The notes: generated by a model not told the origin, from the sequence alone. DNA of 41,130 bases from Planctomycetota bacterium (GCA_029259935.1 JAJDEH010000434.1:1-41130), one strand, 5' to 3'; counted from the stretch's first letter, positions 1-8,093 are shown. Numbers and translations: made by a program.

Positions 1-2593
1 ACCAGTTGTACGCGTAGGTTGGAATCGTATCCGATCCGATCTCGCCGCCTTTTCCTGCTTCCGGGAAAGGCGGAGCAGCGAGCGGTGCGGCCTTCGACAG
101 ATCCTCGCCCTGTTGATTCGCTGCGACAATCGTCCTGACAAACTCCTTCACTTGGATGACGTGGTCGTCGACAGCTTTTTTCGCAATGTCCGTGCTGGGA
201 TACTGCATGAACAGCTCGTTCAAACGAGCTCGAAAAGCCGGCTGATCAATGTCCTTGACGCCGTTAAAAGAAGTCCAAGAAAGCGGCGAAGCCATTTGCC
301 GTGCGCGTCCGCCTCGTCCGGAGGACATCGTAATAAATCCCTGAGGAATTCCTTCGCGATTCAGCGTCTTTGCAAAATGATAAGCGAACATCGTCACCCC
401 ACGGTCGCCTTCCCATAAGTCGGTGTTCATCCATGACGAACGATATTTACCGCCACCTGTCTCGAACTTCCGTTTTCTCGGGGTCCGAAAGGTGCTGGCT
501 GCGGTCTTGCGCCTGAATTCGCGAACAAGCGGCAGCGCCGCCGGTGGCTTCGCATCCTTATCGCGCGGGTTGTATGCCATTTCGCCGTTCAACATCGTTG
601 ATCCAGTCAGATACCAGAGGTCACCGACGAGAATATCGTTGACGGTTCGCTGAAAACCGTGGCTCGAACTGACTGACAGAGTGATCGGCTTGGTGGAAGC
701 TCCGAGCGCTGGGAATTCGACCGACCATTGCTGAAGCTCATTGGCGACCGTGGTCCTGGTGATACCGCCCAGAGTGACCGTCACTTTGACGCCCTTGTTA
801 GCGTGACCCCACACGGGGATCGGCTTGTTGCGTTGAATGATAGCGCCGTCCCGAAAGTACTCAACAACTTGCAGGATGGGGTAGTCGGGGTCGGTGTATT
901 GCGCGTACCTTGCCTTGAGCGCCGCCGCTTTTTCCAAGTCGTCTTCTTCAAAAATCAGTTTACCGTTCATCGCGGCAAAGGGAGTCGCGGGCAAGCCCGC
1001 ATGGTTATACAAGTTCGAGTTCTCCGGAACTGCGTTGTATGCGTACTGGACACCAATTGGCTCAGGTACACTTTTTGAAGTCGCAACAACGGTGTCACCG
1101 ACAAGGACCGCGTCGGCAGCGTGCCACACCTTGTCTTGCCCGCATAGCCGGAAATGATTCAATTTGTCATCCGGAGTCGGATTGGCCGGTTCAACGTACT
1201 TGTCCGCTTCCCTGTAGTCTCTGGCCATTCCTTTGTTGCCAATCATCAGGCCGCCAAAGAGACTTCCCTTCTCGAAAGACACGATGACTTGATCGCCTTT
1301 GACTTCGTAACCGGTATAGATCGGACCGGTGTAGGCGATGTCTTTGCCATACTGCTTTGCCAATGCCCAACGAGCCATCCTCATGCCCGGATGAAGCTTG
1401 TTGAAGTAATGAATCCCTTGCGGTCGAGCTGAGTTGAGGTCTGACTGAACGACCATGCCGACGTTTTTCCGATTGTTCATGAAGAACACGTGCTGGACTT
1501 GTCGTATGTCCGCGAATCCAACTGAATCCGGATCGGGAGATCCATAACACTGCATTTGTGTGAAATAGAACGGCATCTGGGGCATCCCCCAAGCATCTCT
1601 CCAGCCGTTGACAAGAGCTTCCATCCTGGCGGCGTAAATCCTGCCGTCTCCGGAGTTGCTTGTCCCCTGGCACCAAATGGCTCCGCGAATCGCGAAGGGG
1701 ATCACCGGATTGATTTTGCCGTTAAAGAACTGAGATGGGCCTCTCCACATTCCGGCGATGCCAGGCAAGTTTGGACGTGCGGGAATTCTGCCACCCGCGT
1801 CAGCAGCGTCGCCGGCCACTTTCTGCCAAGCCCTCAGATCCTCGTGGTACTTGTCAAATGCCCTGCGTCCTTGATCGGTCCTTGGGTCCGCATCATGAAT
1901 CAGGTCGGCGTCGTTGGTGAGCTTCGAGTGCTTCTCGATTGCCTCACGTTGGGTAAACGCTTCTACCCTGGTATTGCTATGGGCGCTCAACAGAATGCCG
2001 ATCGGCACGTCCAATTCTTTGTAAAGTTCGTACGCAAACGACAATGACAGAGCGGAAAAACTGCCGGCGCTTTGGTGTGTCTTCCATCCACCATCCGAAG
2101 TGGCGGTTTTTTGAGGATAGAGAGCAGACACCGTACTGATACTAATCTCACGTATCGGAATGTCTGTCTGGGAGCCAGCGATTTCGCGGGCGATTCCGCC
2201 GCACATGCTGCTGCCGGCAGTCCACACCATGTTGGATTGACCAGACGAGAACCAGACTTCACCGACAAGAATGTTCTTGAGCGTGACGCTTTCGCCAGTG
2301 CTGTCACTGACCGCCATCTCGCGCGGTTCGAAGCTGGCTTCGAGTGCATCAAGCTTGAGCATCCATTTGCCGTCCTTACCGGCAATGGCGGATTTCTTCT
2401 GGTCAGCGAAATTCACGGTGACTTGCGTGCTTGGTTTGCTCCAGCCCCACACGGGGACGGGCATGCCGCGTTGAAGGATGGCGTTGTCTCTGAACGGGGC
2501 GCCGAGTTCGATGCCGAGACTTTCAGCAGCGTTCAAAGAGAAAAACGTGATGGTCGTAACGAAGATTGCCGCGGCGATTTTATGTGTATTCAT
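1..2593 (-). CDS. Secreted two-module sialate O-acetylesterase-like SGNH hydrolase (3' end outside window)
   Basis: An open frame of 864 codons runs from ATG 2593 past the left edge, so the C-terminus is missing. Residues 1-22 form a signal peptide (hydrophobic core AAAIFVTTITFFSLNA), so export is expected. Residues 25-440 match the sialate 9-O-acetylesterase family: VLQRGMPVPVWGW-like start (here AILQRGMPVPVWGW), then SSGQSNM with nucleophile Ser120, and a C-terminal IHYFNK block with His395. The family usually has D-I-H-P here; this protein has G-I-H-Y, so the usual acid residue is absent. From about residue 585 the opening module repeats (AIIQRNKPIPVWGH), but the second nucleophile block reads LTGSTMLNG and lacks the GQSN pattern. 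Family role: removing O-acetyl groups from sialic acid or other acetylated glycans. It lies 52 bp downstream of the DUF1016 gene on the same strand; the spacer holds an imperfect palindrome at 2618-2634. The family is clear; the real substrate is not. Confidence 0.88.
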   Translation of the reverse strand, partial: MNTHKIAAAIFVTTITFFSLNAAESLGIELGAPFRDNAILQRGMPVPVWGWSKPSTQVTVNFADQKKSAIAGKDGKWMLKLDALEASFEPREMAVSDSTGESVTLKNILVGEVWFSSGQSNMVWTAGSSMCGGIAREIAGSQTDIPIREISISTVSALYPQKTATSDGGWKTHQSAGSFSALSLSFAYELYKELDVPIGILLSAHSNTRVEAFTQREAIEKHSKLTNDADLIHDADPRTDQGRRAFDKYHEDLRAWQKVAGDAADAGGRIPARPNLPGIAGMWRGPSQFFNGKINPVIPFAIRGAIWCQGTSNSGDGRIYAARMEALVNGWRDAWGMPQMPFYFTQMQCYGSPDPDSVGFADIRQVQHVFFMNNRKNVGMVVQSDLNSARPQGIHYFNKLHPGMRMARWALAKQYGKDIAYTGPIYTGYEVKGDQVIVSFEKGSLFGGLMIGNKGMARDYREADKYVEPANPTPDDKLNHFRLCGQDKVWHAADAVLVGDTVVATSKSVPEPIGVQYAYNAVPENSNLYNHAGLPATPFAAMNGKLIFEEDDLEKAAALKARYAQYTDPDYPILQVVEYFRDGAIIQRNKPIPVWGHANKGVKVTVTLGGITRTTVANELQQWSVEFPALGASTKPITLSVSSSHGFQRTVNDILVGDLWYLTGSTMLNGEMAYNPRDKDAKPPAALPLVREFRRKTAASTFRTPRKRKFETGGGKYRSSWMNTDLWEGDRGVTMFAYHFAKTLNREGIPQGFITMSSGRGGRARQMASPLSWTSFNGVKDIDQPAFRARLNELFMQYPSTDIAKKAVDDHVIQVKEFVRTIVAANQQGEDLSKAAPLAAPPFPEAGKGGEIGSDTIPTYAYNW

Positions 2594-2645
2594 TTGGTTT
2601 TCGGTTTCGTTTTTCGTGGCGTAAGCTTACCGCCGTTCAATCAAC

Positions 2646-3746
2646 TCATTCCCCATCTTTCTTCGATTCTAGTCGAGTACGGGCGATGCGGACGGCTTCA
2701 TGTAGCTTTTTGCACAACAAATCGCGCGACGGCAACTCGGTCAAATAGGCGGCGACGCGAATCCCGCTCTTGCTCAACTGAAGAAGTTCGATCTGTTCGT
2801 CGGACTTTCCCGCGCACAGGATCAGCCCCAACGGAGATTCTTCGTCCGGCTGCTGTTCGTATCGCTCCAGCCAACGCAGGTACAACTCCATCTGGCCCTT
2901 GTATTCCGCCTTGAACTTGTCGAGCTTTAAGTCGATCGCTACCAACCGCCGCAGCTTCCGGTGATAGAACAGCAAATCGAGATAGTAGTCCTCGCCATCC
3001 ACCGTGATCCGCTTCTGCCGCGCGACGAACGCAAATCCAACGCCGAGTTCGAGGATGAACGCTTCCAGCTCGCGCAGAATCGCTGCTTCCAAATCCTGCT
3101 CGCTGTACGTGTCTTTCAAACCGAGGAAATCGAGAAAATACGGATCGCGGAACACCAGATCCGGCGACATCTGATCCTCTTCGCGGAGCTTCGCCAGTTC
3201 CTGCTTTGCCAGCTTCGCAGGTTTCTTCGACAGCGCCGTCCGCTCGAACAGCATCCCACCGATCTTCTTCTGCAGCGTCCGCGTACTCCACCTCTCGACG
3301 CGGCACAACTCGGCGTAGAACTCGCGTTTGAGCGGATCGTCGAGGTAGATCAACGACCGAAAGTGCGTCCAACTCAATTCCCTACTCAGTGCGTAGAGAA
3401 TCTCTTGATCGGGGAAAACCTCGGCGAAACGCACCATGTTCCGCAGATTTGCCTCGGAAAAACCACGCCCAAACTCGGTCGCCAAGTCCCTACTCACTGC
3501 GTAGACAATTTGCTCTCCGTATTCCGCACGCTCTTGTTTGAGGATATCTTCGCGAACCCGCTTGCCGATGTTCCAGTACAAAACGACGAGCGCTGCATTC
3601 ACCGTTTGCGAAACCACAAACCGCGACTCGTCAATTATCTTGCGAAGATCGGCAACCAACTTCCTCGGTACTTTCACCATCGGCGTTGATTTCGCGCCGC
3701 GGCCACCCCGAGTGAGTTTGCGTCCAGTTGCTTTCTTTTTGGCCAT
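2646..3746 (-). CDS. DUF1016 / YhcG-family PD-(D/E)XK nuclease
   Basis: This 366-residue protein has the two-part structure of the YhcG family. The N-terminal helical DUF1016 region (about residues 20-170) contains NAALVVLYWNIGKRV and FSEANLRNMVRFAEVFP. The C-terminal nuclease region follows (about 190-350): FLDFLGL, then YYLDLLFYH and the D-x-K core AIDLKLDKFK, then the GQMELYLRWLERYE helix. These residues fit a PD-(D/E)XK active site. Family members are often found beside type I restriction genes or on mobile islands; their cellular role is poorly defined. I chose ATG 3746 (MAKKKATGRK). A GTG at 3812 would add 22 residues of low-quality sequence and overlap a possible small ORF. No strong Shine-Dalgarno is visible before either start. 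The Lys/Arg-rich N-terminus may bind DNA. Confidence 0.9.
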   Translation of the reverse strand: MAKKKATGRKLTRGGRGAKSTPMVKVPRKLVADLRKIIDESRFVVSQTVNAALVVLYWNIGKRVREDILKQERAEYGEQIVYAVSRDLATEFGRGFSEANLRNMVRFAEVFPDQEILYALSRELSWTHFRSLIYLDDPLKREFYAELCRVERWSTRTLQKKIGGMLFERTALSKKPAKLAKQELAKLREEDQMSPDLVFRDPYFLDFLGLKDTYSEQDLEAAILRELEAFILELGVGFAFVARQKRITVDGEDYYLDLLFYHRKLRRLVAIDLKLDKFKAEYKGQMELYLRWLERYEQQPDEESPLGLILCAGKSDEQIELLQLSKSGIRVAAYLTELPSRDLLCKKLHEAVRIARTRLESKKDGE

Positions 3747-3783
3747 AACGGTCGTTGGTAGTAGAGTATCCGTCAGGAATGGC

Positions 3784-3963
3784 TTATCTCTCGCCAACAT
3801 TGTTCCATTCACGTATCTCGTTGCACAGTCGTTTCATTTGCTCGTCCAAGTCCAACACGGACTGGCACCGTTCACGCGTGAGACATGGGATAATTGCTTC
3901 AGCCAGCAACGGCTTTGATCCGCGCACCGGCACCAGCATCTGTCTTTGCAGGATCATGTTCAT
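3784..3963 (-). CDS. Candidate small ORF, possible restriction specificity-subunit tail
   Basis: A 59-codon ORF (ATG 3963, TAA 3784) lies 37 bp upstream of the DUF1016 gene on the same strand. Its C-terminal half contains SVLDLDEQMKRLCNEIREWN, a predicted helix that resembles the conserved helix found in type I restriction S subunits (V-D-E-L-M-x-L-C-D-x-L-E). This would suit a degraded restriction locus next to a YhcG nuclease. No Shine-Dalgarno is visible and it overlaps another short ORF (3899-4066) in a different frame. It may be a remnant and not a working gene. The resemblance is from memory and is weak. Confidence 0.25.
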   Translation of the reverse strand: MNMILQRQMLVPVRGSKPLLAEAIIPCLTRERCQSVLDLDEQMKRLCNEIREWNNVGER

Positions 3964-4066
3964 TTGTAAACGGAGTTGCTAACTCGAGCTTCTGCTCGGT
4001 GCCGTCGACCGCTGAAAATGAAAAGAAACAGAACGAGACAAGCACACTGAGTTTGCTTCGGAGCAT
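3899..4066 (-). CDS. Candidate truncated secreted-protein N-terminus
   Basis: A 55-residue ORF (ATG 4066, TGA 3899) begins MLRSKLSVLVSFCFFSFSA, which has the shape of a signal peptide, followed by about 35 polar residues before a stop. It looks like the beginning of an exported protein cut short. No family is recognised. It overlaps the ORF at 3784-3963, so at most one of the two is likely to be real. It sits in a visibly degraded stretch beside a REP element and a gene-end remnant. Confidence 0.2.
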   Translation of the reverse strand: MLRSKLSVLVSFCFFSFSAVDGTEQKLELATPFTNEHDPAKTDAGAGARIKAVAG

Positions 4067-4145
4067 GAGTGTCACTTCGCGAGGACAGTGCCGTCTGGCA
4101 AGACTCTCGGTATTCTAATGCACGAGTTGCCGCCACTACAGCCGT

Positions 4146-4242
4146 CATTCTGCCACGCAATATTTCACTTCAATGGCGTGAGCGTGAAGTCCTTGATGGC
4201 CAGCCCGTACTGCGGTGCCTCGTTGCGCCAGTGACGGACCAA
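4146..4242 (-). pseudogene. Remnant copy of the 3' end of a C-terminal carbohydrate-binding-like module
   Basis: Read leftward, this encodes WRNEAPQYGLAIKDFTLTP followed by LK and TGA (stop 4165-4167). It matches the last residues of the FGE-fusion gene at 5199-7679 (WRNQPPQYGLAIKEFTLTP). At the DNA level 4146-4231 aligns without gaps to 5180-5265, about 71 of 86 bases identical by hand count, and the match continues about 19 bp beyond the stop codon. Upstream the frame runs into the REP at 4243 and then a stop at 4279, so no gene body remains. It is either what is left of a tandem paralogue or a copy of the gene end made when the RAYT/REP cassette arrived. Confidence 0.7.
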
Positions 4243-4275
4243 GTAGGCCGGACCAAGCGCAGCGCCGTTCCGGCA
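4243..4275 (+). repeat. REP palindrome, copy A
   Basis: A 33-bp element beginning with the GTAG tetranucleotide typical of REP sequences, followed by an imperfect GC-rich hairpin (GCCGGAC ... GTTCCGGC). It differs from copy B by one base in the loop. It lies about 70 bp downstream of the RAYT gene and abuts the gene-end remnant. Confidence 0.8.
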
Positions 4276-4344
4276 GAGTTAGGACAAAACACGTCGCCAC
4301 TCATCTCGTTGCCGGAGCAGTGTTGCCGCGTTCCTTGATCCAGC

Positions 4345-4902
4345 CTACTTTGGTTCGCCCCAGTCGCCTTCGTCGACACACTCGGGAGCGACGCCACCCC
4401 AGTCAACATCGTATTGTCCTAGCCGAACAAATCGGTGAAACGAAGACCACGGCCAGTCGGCAACACGGTCAACAAGCTCGTGCTTCCGTGGGTTCCAGTG
4501 AATGTAGTCCGCACATCGTTCAAGATCATCTTCATCGCGAACCGCATGTTCCCAAAACCTCGGTTGCCAGATTTCACGTTCACCGCGTTTGCGTTGTGAC
4601 TCTGTGACCGTGGCTTCCGTCAAGCCAACGGCGAGCCACTGATCGCTGAACTCCTCCTTGATCTGTTTCAATCGCAACGAGTATCGATCGTCGCCCGCAG
4701 GTAACTGCATCACCAGATGCCAATGATCGGGCAACAACGCGTTCGCCACGAGCGTAAACGGATGGCGTTCCCGAACCGAGGTGATGGCGTTCCGCAGAAA
4801 CAACCGACCATCATCGGTCGTAAGAATCGGCCGTCGCGCGTAGGTGACGACGGTAAAGAAAAACGTCCCGCCCGGAACAAACCACCGCCGAAAATCAGAC
4901 AT
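4345..4902 (-). CDS. REP-associated tyrosine transposase (RAYT, Y1_Tnp / HUH family)
   Basis: This 185-residue protein carries the single-strand transposase signature: the HUH pair in LLPDHWHLVMQLP (His60, His62) and the catalytic tyrosine in CADYIHWNP (Tyr133). The family's W-Q-x-R-F-W-E-H block is present as WQPRFWEHAV at about 113-121, and WPWSSFHRFV near the C-terminus. RAYTs nick and join single-stranded REP DNA; this one is surrounded by REP copies at 4243, 4917, 5046 and 5117, as expected for its own substrate. The start is set at ATG 4902 (MSDFRRWFVPGGTFFFTVVT), the usual beginning of the family. A longer frame to 5004 would translate through REP copy B. All key residues are intact, so it may be active. 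Confidence 0.92.
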   Translation of the reverse strand: MSDFRRWFVPGGTFFFTVVTYARRPILTTDDGRLFLRNAITSVRERHPFTLVANALLPDHWHLVMQLPAGDDRYSLRLKQIKEEFSDQWLAVGLTEATVTESQRKRGEREIWQPRFWEHAVRDEDDLERCADYIHWNPRKHELVDRVADWPWSSFHRFVRLGQYDVDWGGVAPECVDEGDWGEPK

Positions 4903-4916
4903 CCGCTGGCTCCAAA

Positions 4917-4949
4917 GTAGGCCGGACCAAGCGAAGCGCCGTTCCGGCA
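4917..4949 (+). repeat. REP palindrome, copy B
   Basis: A 33-bp REP starting with GTAG and lying 15 bp upstream of the RAYT start codon. It is identical to the reverse complement of copy C (5117-5149) and one base different from copy A. The hairpin arms are GCCGGAC and GTTCCGGC. Confidence 0.85.
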
Positions 4950-5045
4950 ATACAGTATAGACTTGCCGCGTGGTGTAATCACCTTGCCGAACTTTTGTCG
5001 CCACGCCATACGGAAAATAGAAAAGGTCTTTGGAGTGAGAAGGGC

Positions 5046-5077
5046 GGATGACGGAGCGAAGCGACGCTGCTCCGGCA
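5046..5077 (+). repeat. Divergent REP-like palindrome, copy D
   Basis: A hairpin with perfect 6-bp arms CGGAGC / GCTCCG and the same GCGAAGCG loop core and CCGGCA end as the other REPs, but with GATG in place of GTAG at the head. It reads as an older or related REP type lying between copies B and C. Confidence 0.6.
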
Positions 5078-5116
5078 ATGGATTGAATAACGAGGCGGGT
5101 TTATAGTGACAGATTG

Positions 5117-5149
5117 TGCCGGAACGGCGCTTCGCTTGGTCCGGCCTAC
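5117..5149 (-). repeat. REP palindrome, copy C (inverted)
   Basis: The reverse complement is identical over 33 bp to copy B, including the GTAG head. With B it makes an inverted REP pair (BIME-like) about 170 bp apart, between the RAYT and the 3' end of the FGE-fusion gene. Confidence 0.85.
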
Positions 5150-5198
5150 ATCTACATCTTCGATCTCGTGCCATCCTGACATTCCGCTACGCAGAATT

Positions 5199-7679
5199 TT
5201 AATTCGCCGGCGTGAGCGTGAACTCCTTGATGGCCAGTCCGTACTGCGGCGGTTGGTTGCGCCAGAACCGTAGAGTGTTCTCGCCCTCCTCGAGGGTGAG
5301 CGTGACCGGCTTGGAGTCTTGCCAGCTCCCGAGGGTGAAGGGCATCTCCATGGCGATTTCGGAATCGGCGTCATTCACGGAGACGTTTAATCGCTGATCG
5401 TAGTTCGCCGTGACCACCTGCGCCGTTAACGAGTACTTGCCCGATCGCGGGGCGATGACCTTGTACTCGAAGCGCGATTTCGTGCCCTGGCGGGGGCCGG
5501 TCGGGTCCACCTTGGGACTTATCGAGTAGTAGTTGCGGGCATACTTATCCGATATTCGCTCACACACGTTGCCGTAGATATCGTAGAGACCCCACGGGTT
5601 GGACTTCTTCTGACCGACGGGATGCGACTTGGCATCCGCGTTGTCCTTGAACCAGGCATACTCTCCGATCCGCGAGGGATCGTTGCCGAAGAACCATTTC
5701 GTGTCACGGCCCGCGCGACTGGCGTATTCCCATTCGGCTTCGGTCGGTAGCCGCGCTTCCCGTCCGGTCTTTTCGGTGAGCTTCAAACAGAATGCCAACG
5801 CGTCCGACTCGCTAATACTGTCAACCGGGCAGTCCGGGGCCTTGGTCGATCGGCTGGGGTTCGAGCCCATGATGGCCTGGTACTGCGTCTGCGTCACCTC
5901 GTACTTGCCCAGATAGAAACCCTTGGTGAGCTGGACCTCGTGCTTCGGCAGCTCGACGCACTGGAATCGGCCATCGGTCTTGCTTTCGCCACCCATCACG
6001 AACGTTCCGGGCTTGATGTAGACCAGCTCCATGGTCACGCCGTCACCCAAGTCGAGCGTCAGTTCGGGCGGGGTTTTAACGCCCGCCGGTGACACTGCGG
6101 CTCGAAGACCCCAGTTTTCGTATCTGCCATAGCCGCCGCTGAGCATCCGTTTTCCGGATGTGCATGCATCGGGATCGCCTTTCCAGGTGCCGCCGCGCAT
6201 GATCGTCTTGCCCTGAGGGAAGAAACGCGGGAGAAAGATCTGCAGACCACCACCAAAGCTTTTCACGGCAATGACGTCCCGCGTGTTGCCCTGCGGCTTG
6301 CTGTACGCCGCGGCCGGTATCGAGATGACGCCGTCCTCGCGGTAGGTGATGTTCCTGTCCTCGGGCGTGACTGGCGAGGCGATGACTTTCTCTGCGACCG
6401 TCGGCTCGTTGGCCTCGCCGAGATCCTCGCCCAGTGCGTCAAGCGTAACGGCCTTTGCCTGATCGATGATAGCCCGCTGCGTGCGGAGCGCCACGCCATT
6501 CCAAAAATCGGCGTTCCCGTCGTTTTCCTCGTAGGTCCGCTTTTCTCCCAGAACGTCGCCGGCCCACTGGGCCCGCTTGACCTTCAGGAATGCCTCCCTG
6601 TTGTTTCGCGCTTGGGTACTCGCCAGGAAATCGACGTCCTTGTTGTATCGTGTCTTGGTCCAGCCGCCGCCCCAGCCTCCGCCCAGGTTGACGACCCAAC
6701 CCTCGGGTGTCCAGTGAGCCAGGGCGGCATGACCGCGACTGGGACGCGCAGTGGTCGGGATCCCGAAGGCTCGTAGAATGAAACGACCGATGAACGCGCG
6801 GCGGCCGCACACCCCGCCGTTCATGAGGATGTTCTGATATTTCTGCAACTCAGGCCTGTCGTGCTTGACGTCCTGTGATCCGTACTTCACGTCCGAAGTA
6901 ACAATACTCACGTAGCGCCAGCCGAAATTCGAGTTGTAGATGTGGTCGGGCCTATAGTTGCGAAGCATCTCGCGCCCCCAGGCGAGCGTCTCGTCCGGCT
7001 CGTCCCCGTTAACGACCATGCGAAGTTCCCAGGTACTCAGCCGCTCAAACGCCGAATCCAGTTCGCCGTCCAGGTATGCCATCTCGTAATGAAGGTAGCG
7101 CTTCACCGGGTCGATTGTTTCAGGGGCGTCGGTCTGGGCCGTGGGGTTTGCCTGCCCGATCGGCACCGCGTGTTCTAGACTGATGGCGAGCGCCAACCGC
7201 TGCAGGACACCGGTGGCGGCTCTCTTGCTCGCCGTCTGGATGTCGGTATAGATCTTCATTGCCTGGCCGTACTGTGCCGGGCCATAGCCGCGCCCTTCTC
7301 GTTTGGCGTTGGCGCCGTCCGCCACCAGCATCTGCTTCATGAGGCCGGCGTTCGCCAGCATCTTCTCGACCAGCGCGGCCTGCTCTTTTCCCTGCTGAGC
7401 GAACTCTGCCAGGCCTTGAGGCGTGGCTTCGAGCAGGACGACGTACTTTGCGAACTTGGCGTCCAGCGCGTCGCTGGCCAGGAATCTATCTAGCGTATCG
7501 CCCTTTGCCTGGTCGTCCCGCGGTAGTTTGGCGGTGAGGTCGGAACGCAGTTGGTTGAGCATGCCGGCGTACCGCTCATGTAAATCGCTACCCGCCTCGG
7601 CACGCGCTGCACCCGTCGGGTGACAGTCAATACAGAAGGCGACCGATACCAGCGCCAAAGTAAAACCGCGCATTGTCAT
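5199..7679 (-). CDS. Secreted transglutaminase-like / FGE-sulfatase / carbohydrate-binding fusion
   Basis: An 826-residue exported protein. ATG 7679 follows GAGGA and begins a signal peptide (MTMRGFTLALVSVAF). About residues 230-420 look transglutaminase-like: GGVCGRRAF with Cys291, GIPTTARPSRGHAALAHW with His317/His322, and GWVVNLG, where Asn331 is in the usual Asp place. Residues 540-700 are a formylglycine-generating-enzyme (FGE/SUMF1) fold: KPGTFVMGG, GKYEVTQTQY, RLPTEAEWEYASRAG, GLYDIYGNV. The C-terminal FGE block (RGGSW...GFR) is missing after GNV. A matching block, MRGGTWKGDPDAC ... WGLRAAV, lies before the FGE part at about 494-525. Residues 715-826 form a beta-rich module ending TLEEGENTLRFWRNQPPQYG, like C-terminal modules of other planctomycete secreted proteins. 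GNVWEW is replaced by GNVCER. FGE catalysis is unlikely to be standard; a structural or carbohydrate-related role is possible. Confidence 0.85.
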   Translation of the reverse strand: MTMRGFTLALVSVAFCIDCHPTGAARAEAGSDLHERYAGMLNQLRSDLTAKLPRDDQAKGDTLDRFLASDALDAKFAKYVVLLEATPQGLAEFAQQGKEQAALVEKMLANAGLMKQMLVADGANAKREGRGYGPAQYGQAMKIYTDIQTASKRAATGVLQRLALAISLEHAVPIGQANPTAQTDAPETIDPVKRYLHYEMAYLDGELDSAFERLSTWELRMVVNGDEPDETLAWGREMLRNYRPDHIYNSNFGWRYVSIVTSDVKYGSQDVKHDRPELQKYQNILMNGGVCGRRAFIGRFILRAFGIPTTARPSRGHAALAHWTPEGWVVNLGGGWGGGWTKTRYNKDVDFLASTQARNNREAFLKVKRAQWAGDVLGEKRTYEENDGNADFWNGVALRTQRAIIDQAKAVTLDALGEDLGEANEPTVAEKVIASPVTPEDRNITYREDGVISIPAAAYSKPQGNTRDVIAVKSFGGGLQIFLPRFFPQGKTIMRGGTWKGDPDACTSGKRMLSGGYGRYENWGLRAAVSPAGVKTPPELTLDLGDGVTMELVYIKPGTFVMGGESKTDGRFQCVELPKHEVQLTKGFYLGKYEVTQTQYQAIMGSNPSRSTKAPDCPVDSISESDALAFCLKLTEKTGREARLPTEAEWEYASRAGRDTKWFFGNDPSRIGEYAWFKDNADAKSHPVGQKKSNPWGLYDIYGNVCERISDKYARNYYSISPKVDPTGPRQGTKSRFEYKVIAPRSGKYSLTAQVVTANYDQRLNVSVNDADSEIAMEMPFTLGSWQDSKPVTLTLEEGENTLRFWRNQPPQYGLAIKEFTLTPAN

Positions 7680-7911
7680 TATTCCTCGTGTTTCATGCAT
7701 CCGAACTTTTCCATTTGCGAAAGGGCACAACGGATTGGAATTACCACCACTAATCCGCGCCAGTGTCGGCACCCCACGGCGCATCACCGCTAGGCGGGCG
7801 TGATTCAATCTGGCGGTAACCCCGTCAGACTCTCAAGCACAACCGTCTGCTGGCACGACCTTCCGATTGTATCAGATGGAAACATCGTTTTCGGGAAAAG
7901 ATTCATCGATT

Positions 7912-8093
7912 CTAAGAACATCCGGCGCGATCGGCTTCGGCTTGCAGACGTTGCGTCTCGCGATGGAAGGCGTCCGGCTCGGACGCGGCTTCGGCCAGCT
8001 TGCCATCGCCGAAGTAGTGCCGTACGACTCGGCCGTTTTTTCTCGTCGAGCGCGTGTAGAAGCGGCGGCCGCTAGGAATTCTTTCCATCCCAT
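7912..8093 (-). pseudogene. Frameshifted remnant of a short planctomycete hypothetical gene
   Basis: Leftward translation in one frame gives RIPSGRRFYTRSTRKNGRVV and then RHYFGDGKLAEAA. This is the N-terminal pattern of a short planctomycete family that usually starts MGWKRI...GRRYYYRSRR. Here MGWK (ATG 8093) is in one frame and RIPSGRR in the next. Adding one A to the AAA run at about 8082-8084 would restore MGWKRIPSGRR. The frame then stops at 7912, earlier than I would expect for the family. A start at ATG 8088 (MERIPSG) would give a 58-residue protein instead. The family's function is unknown to me. Confidence 0.5.
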
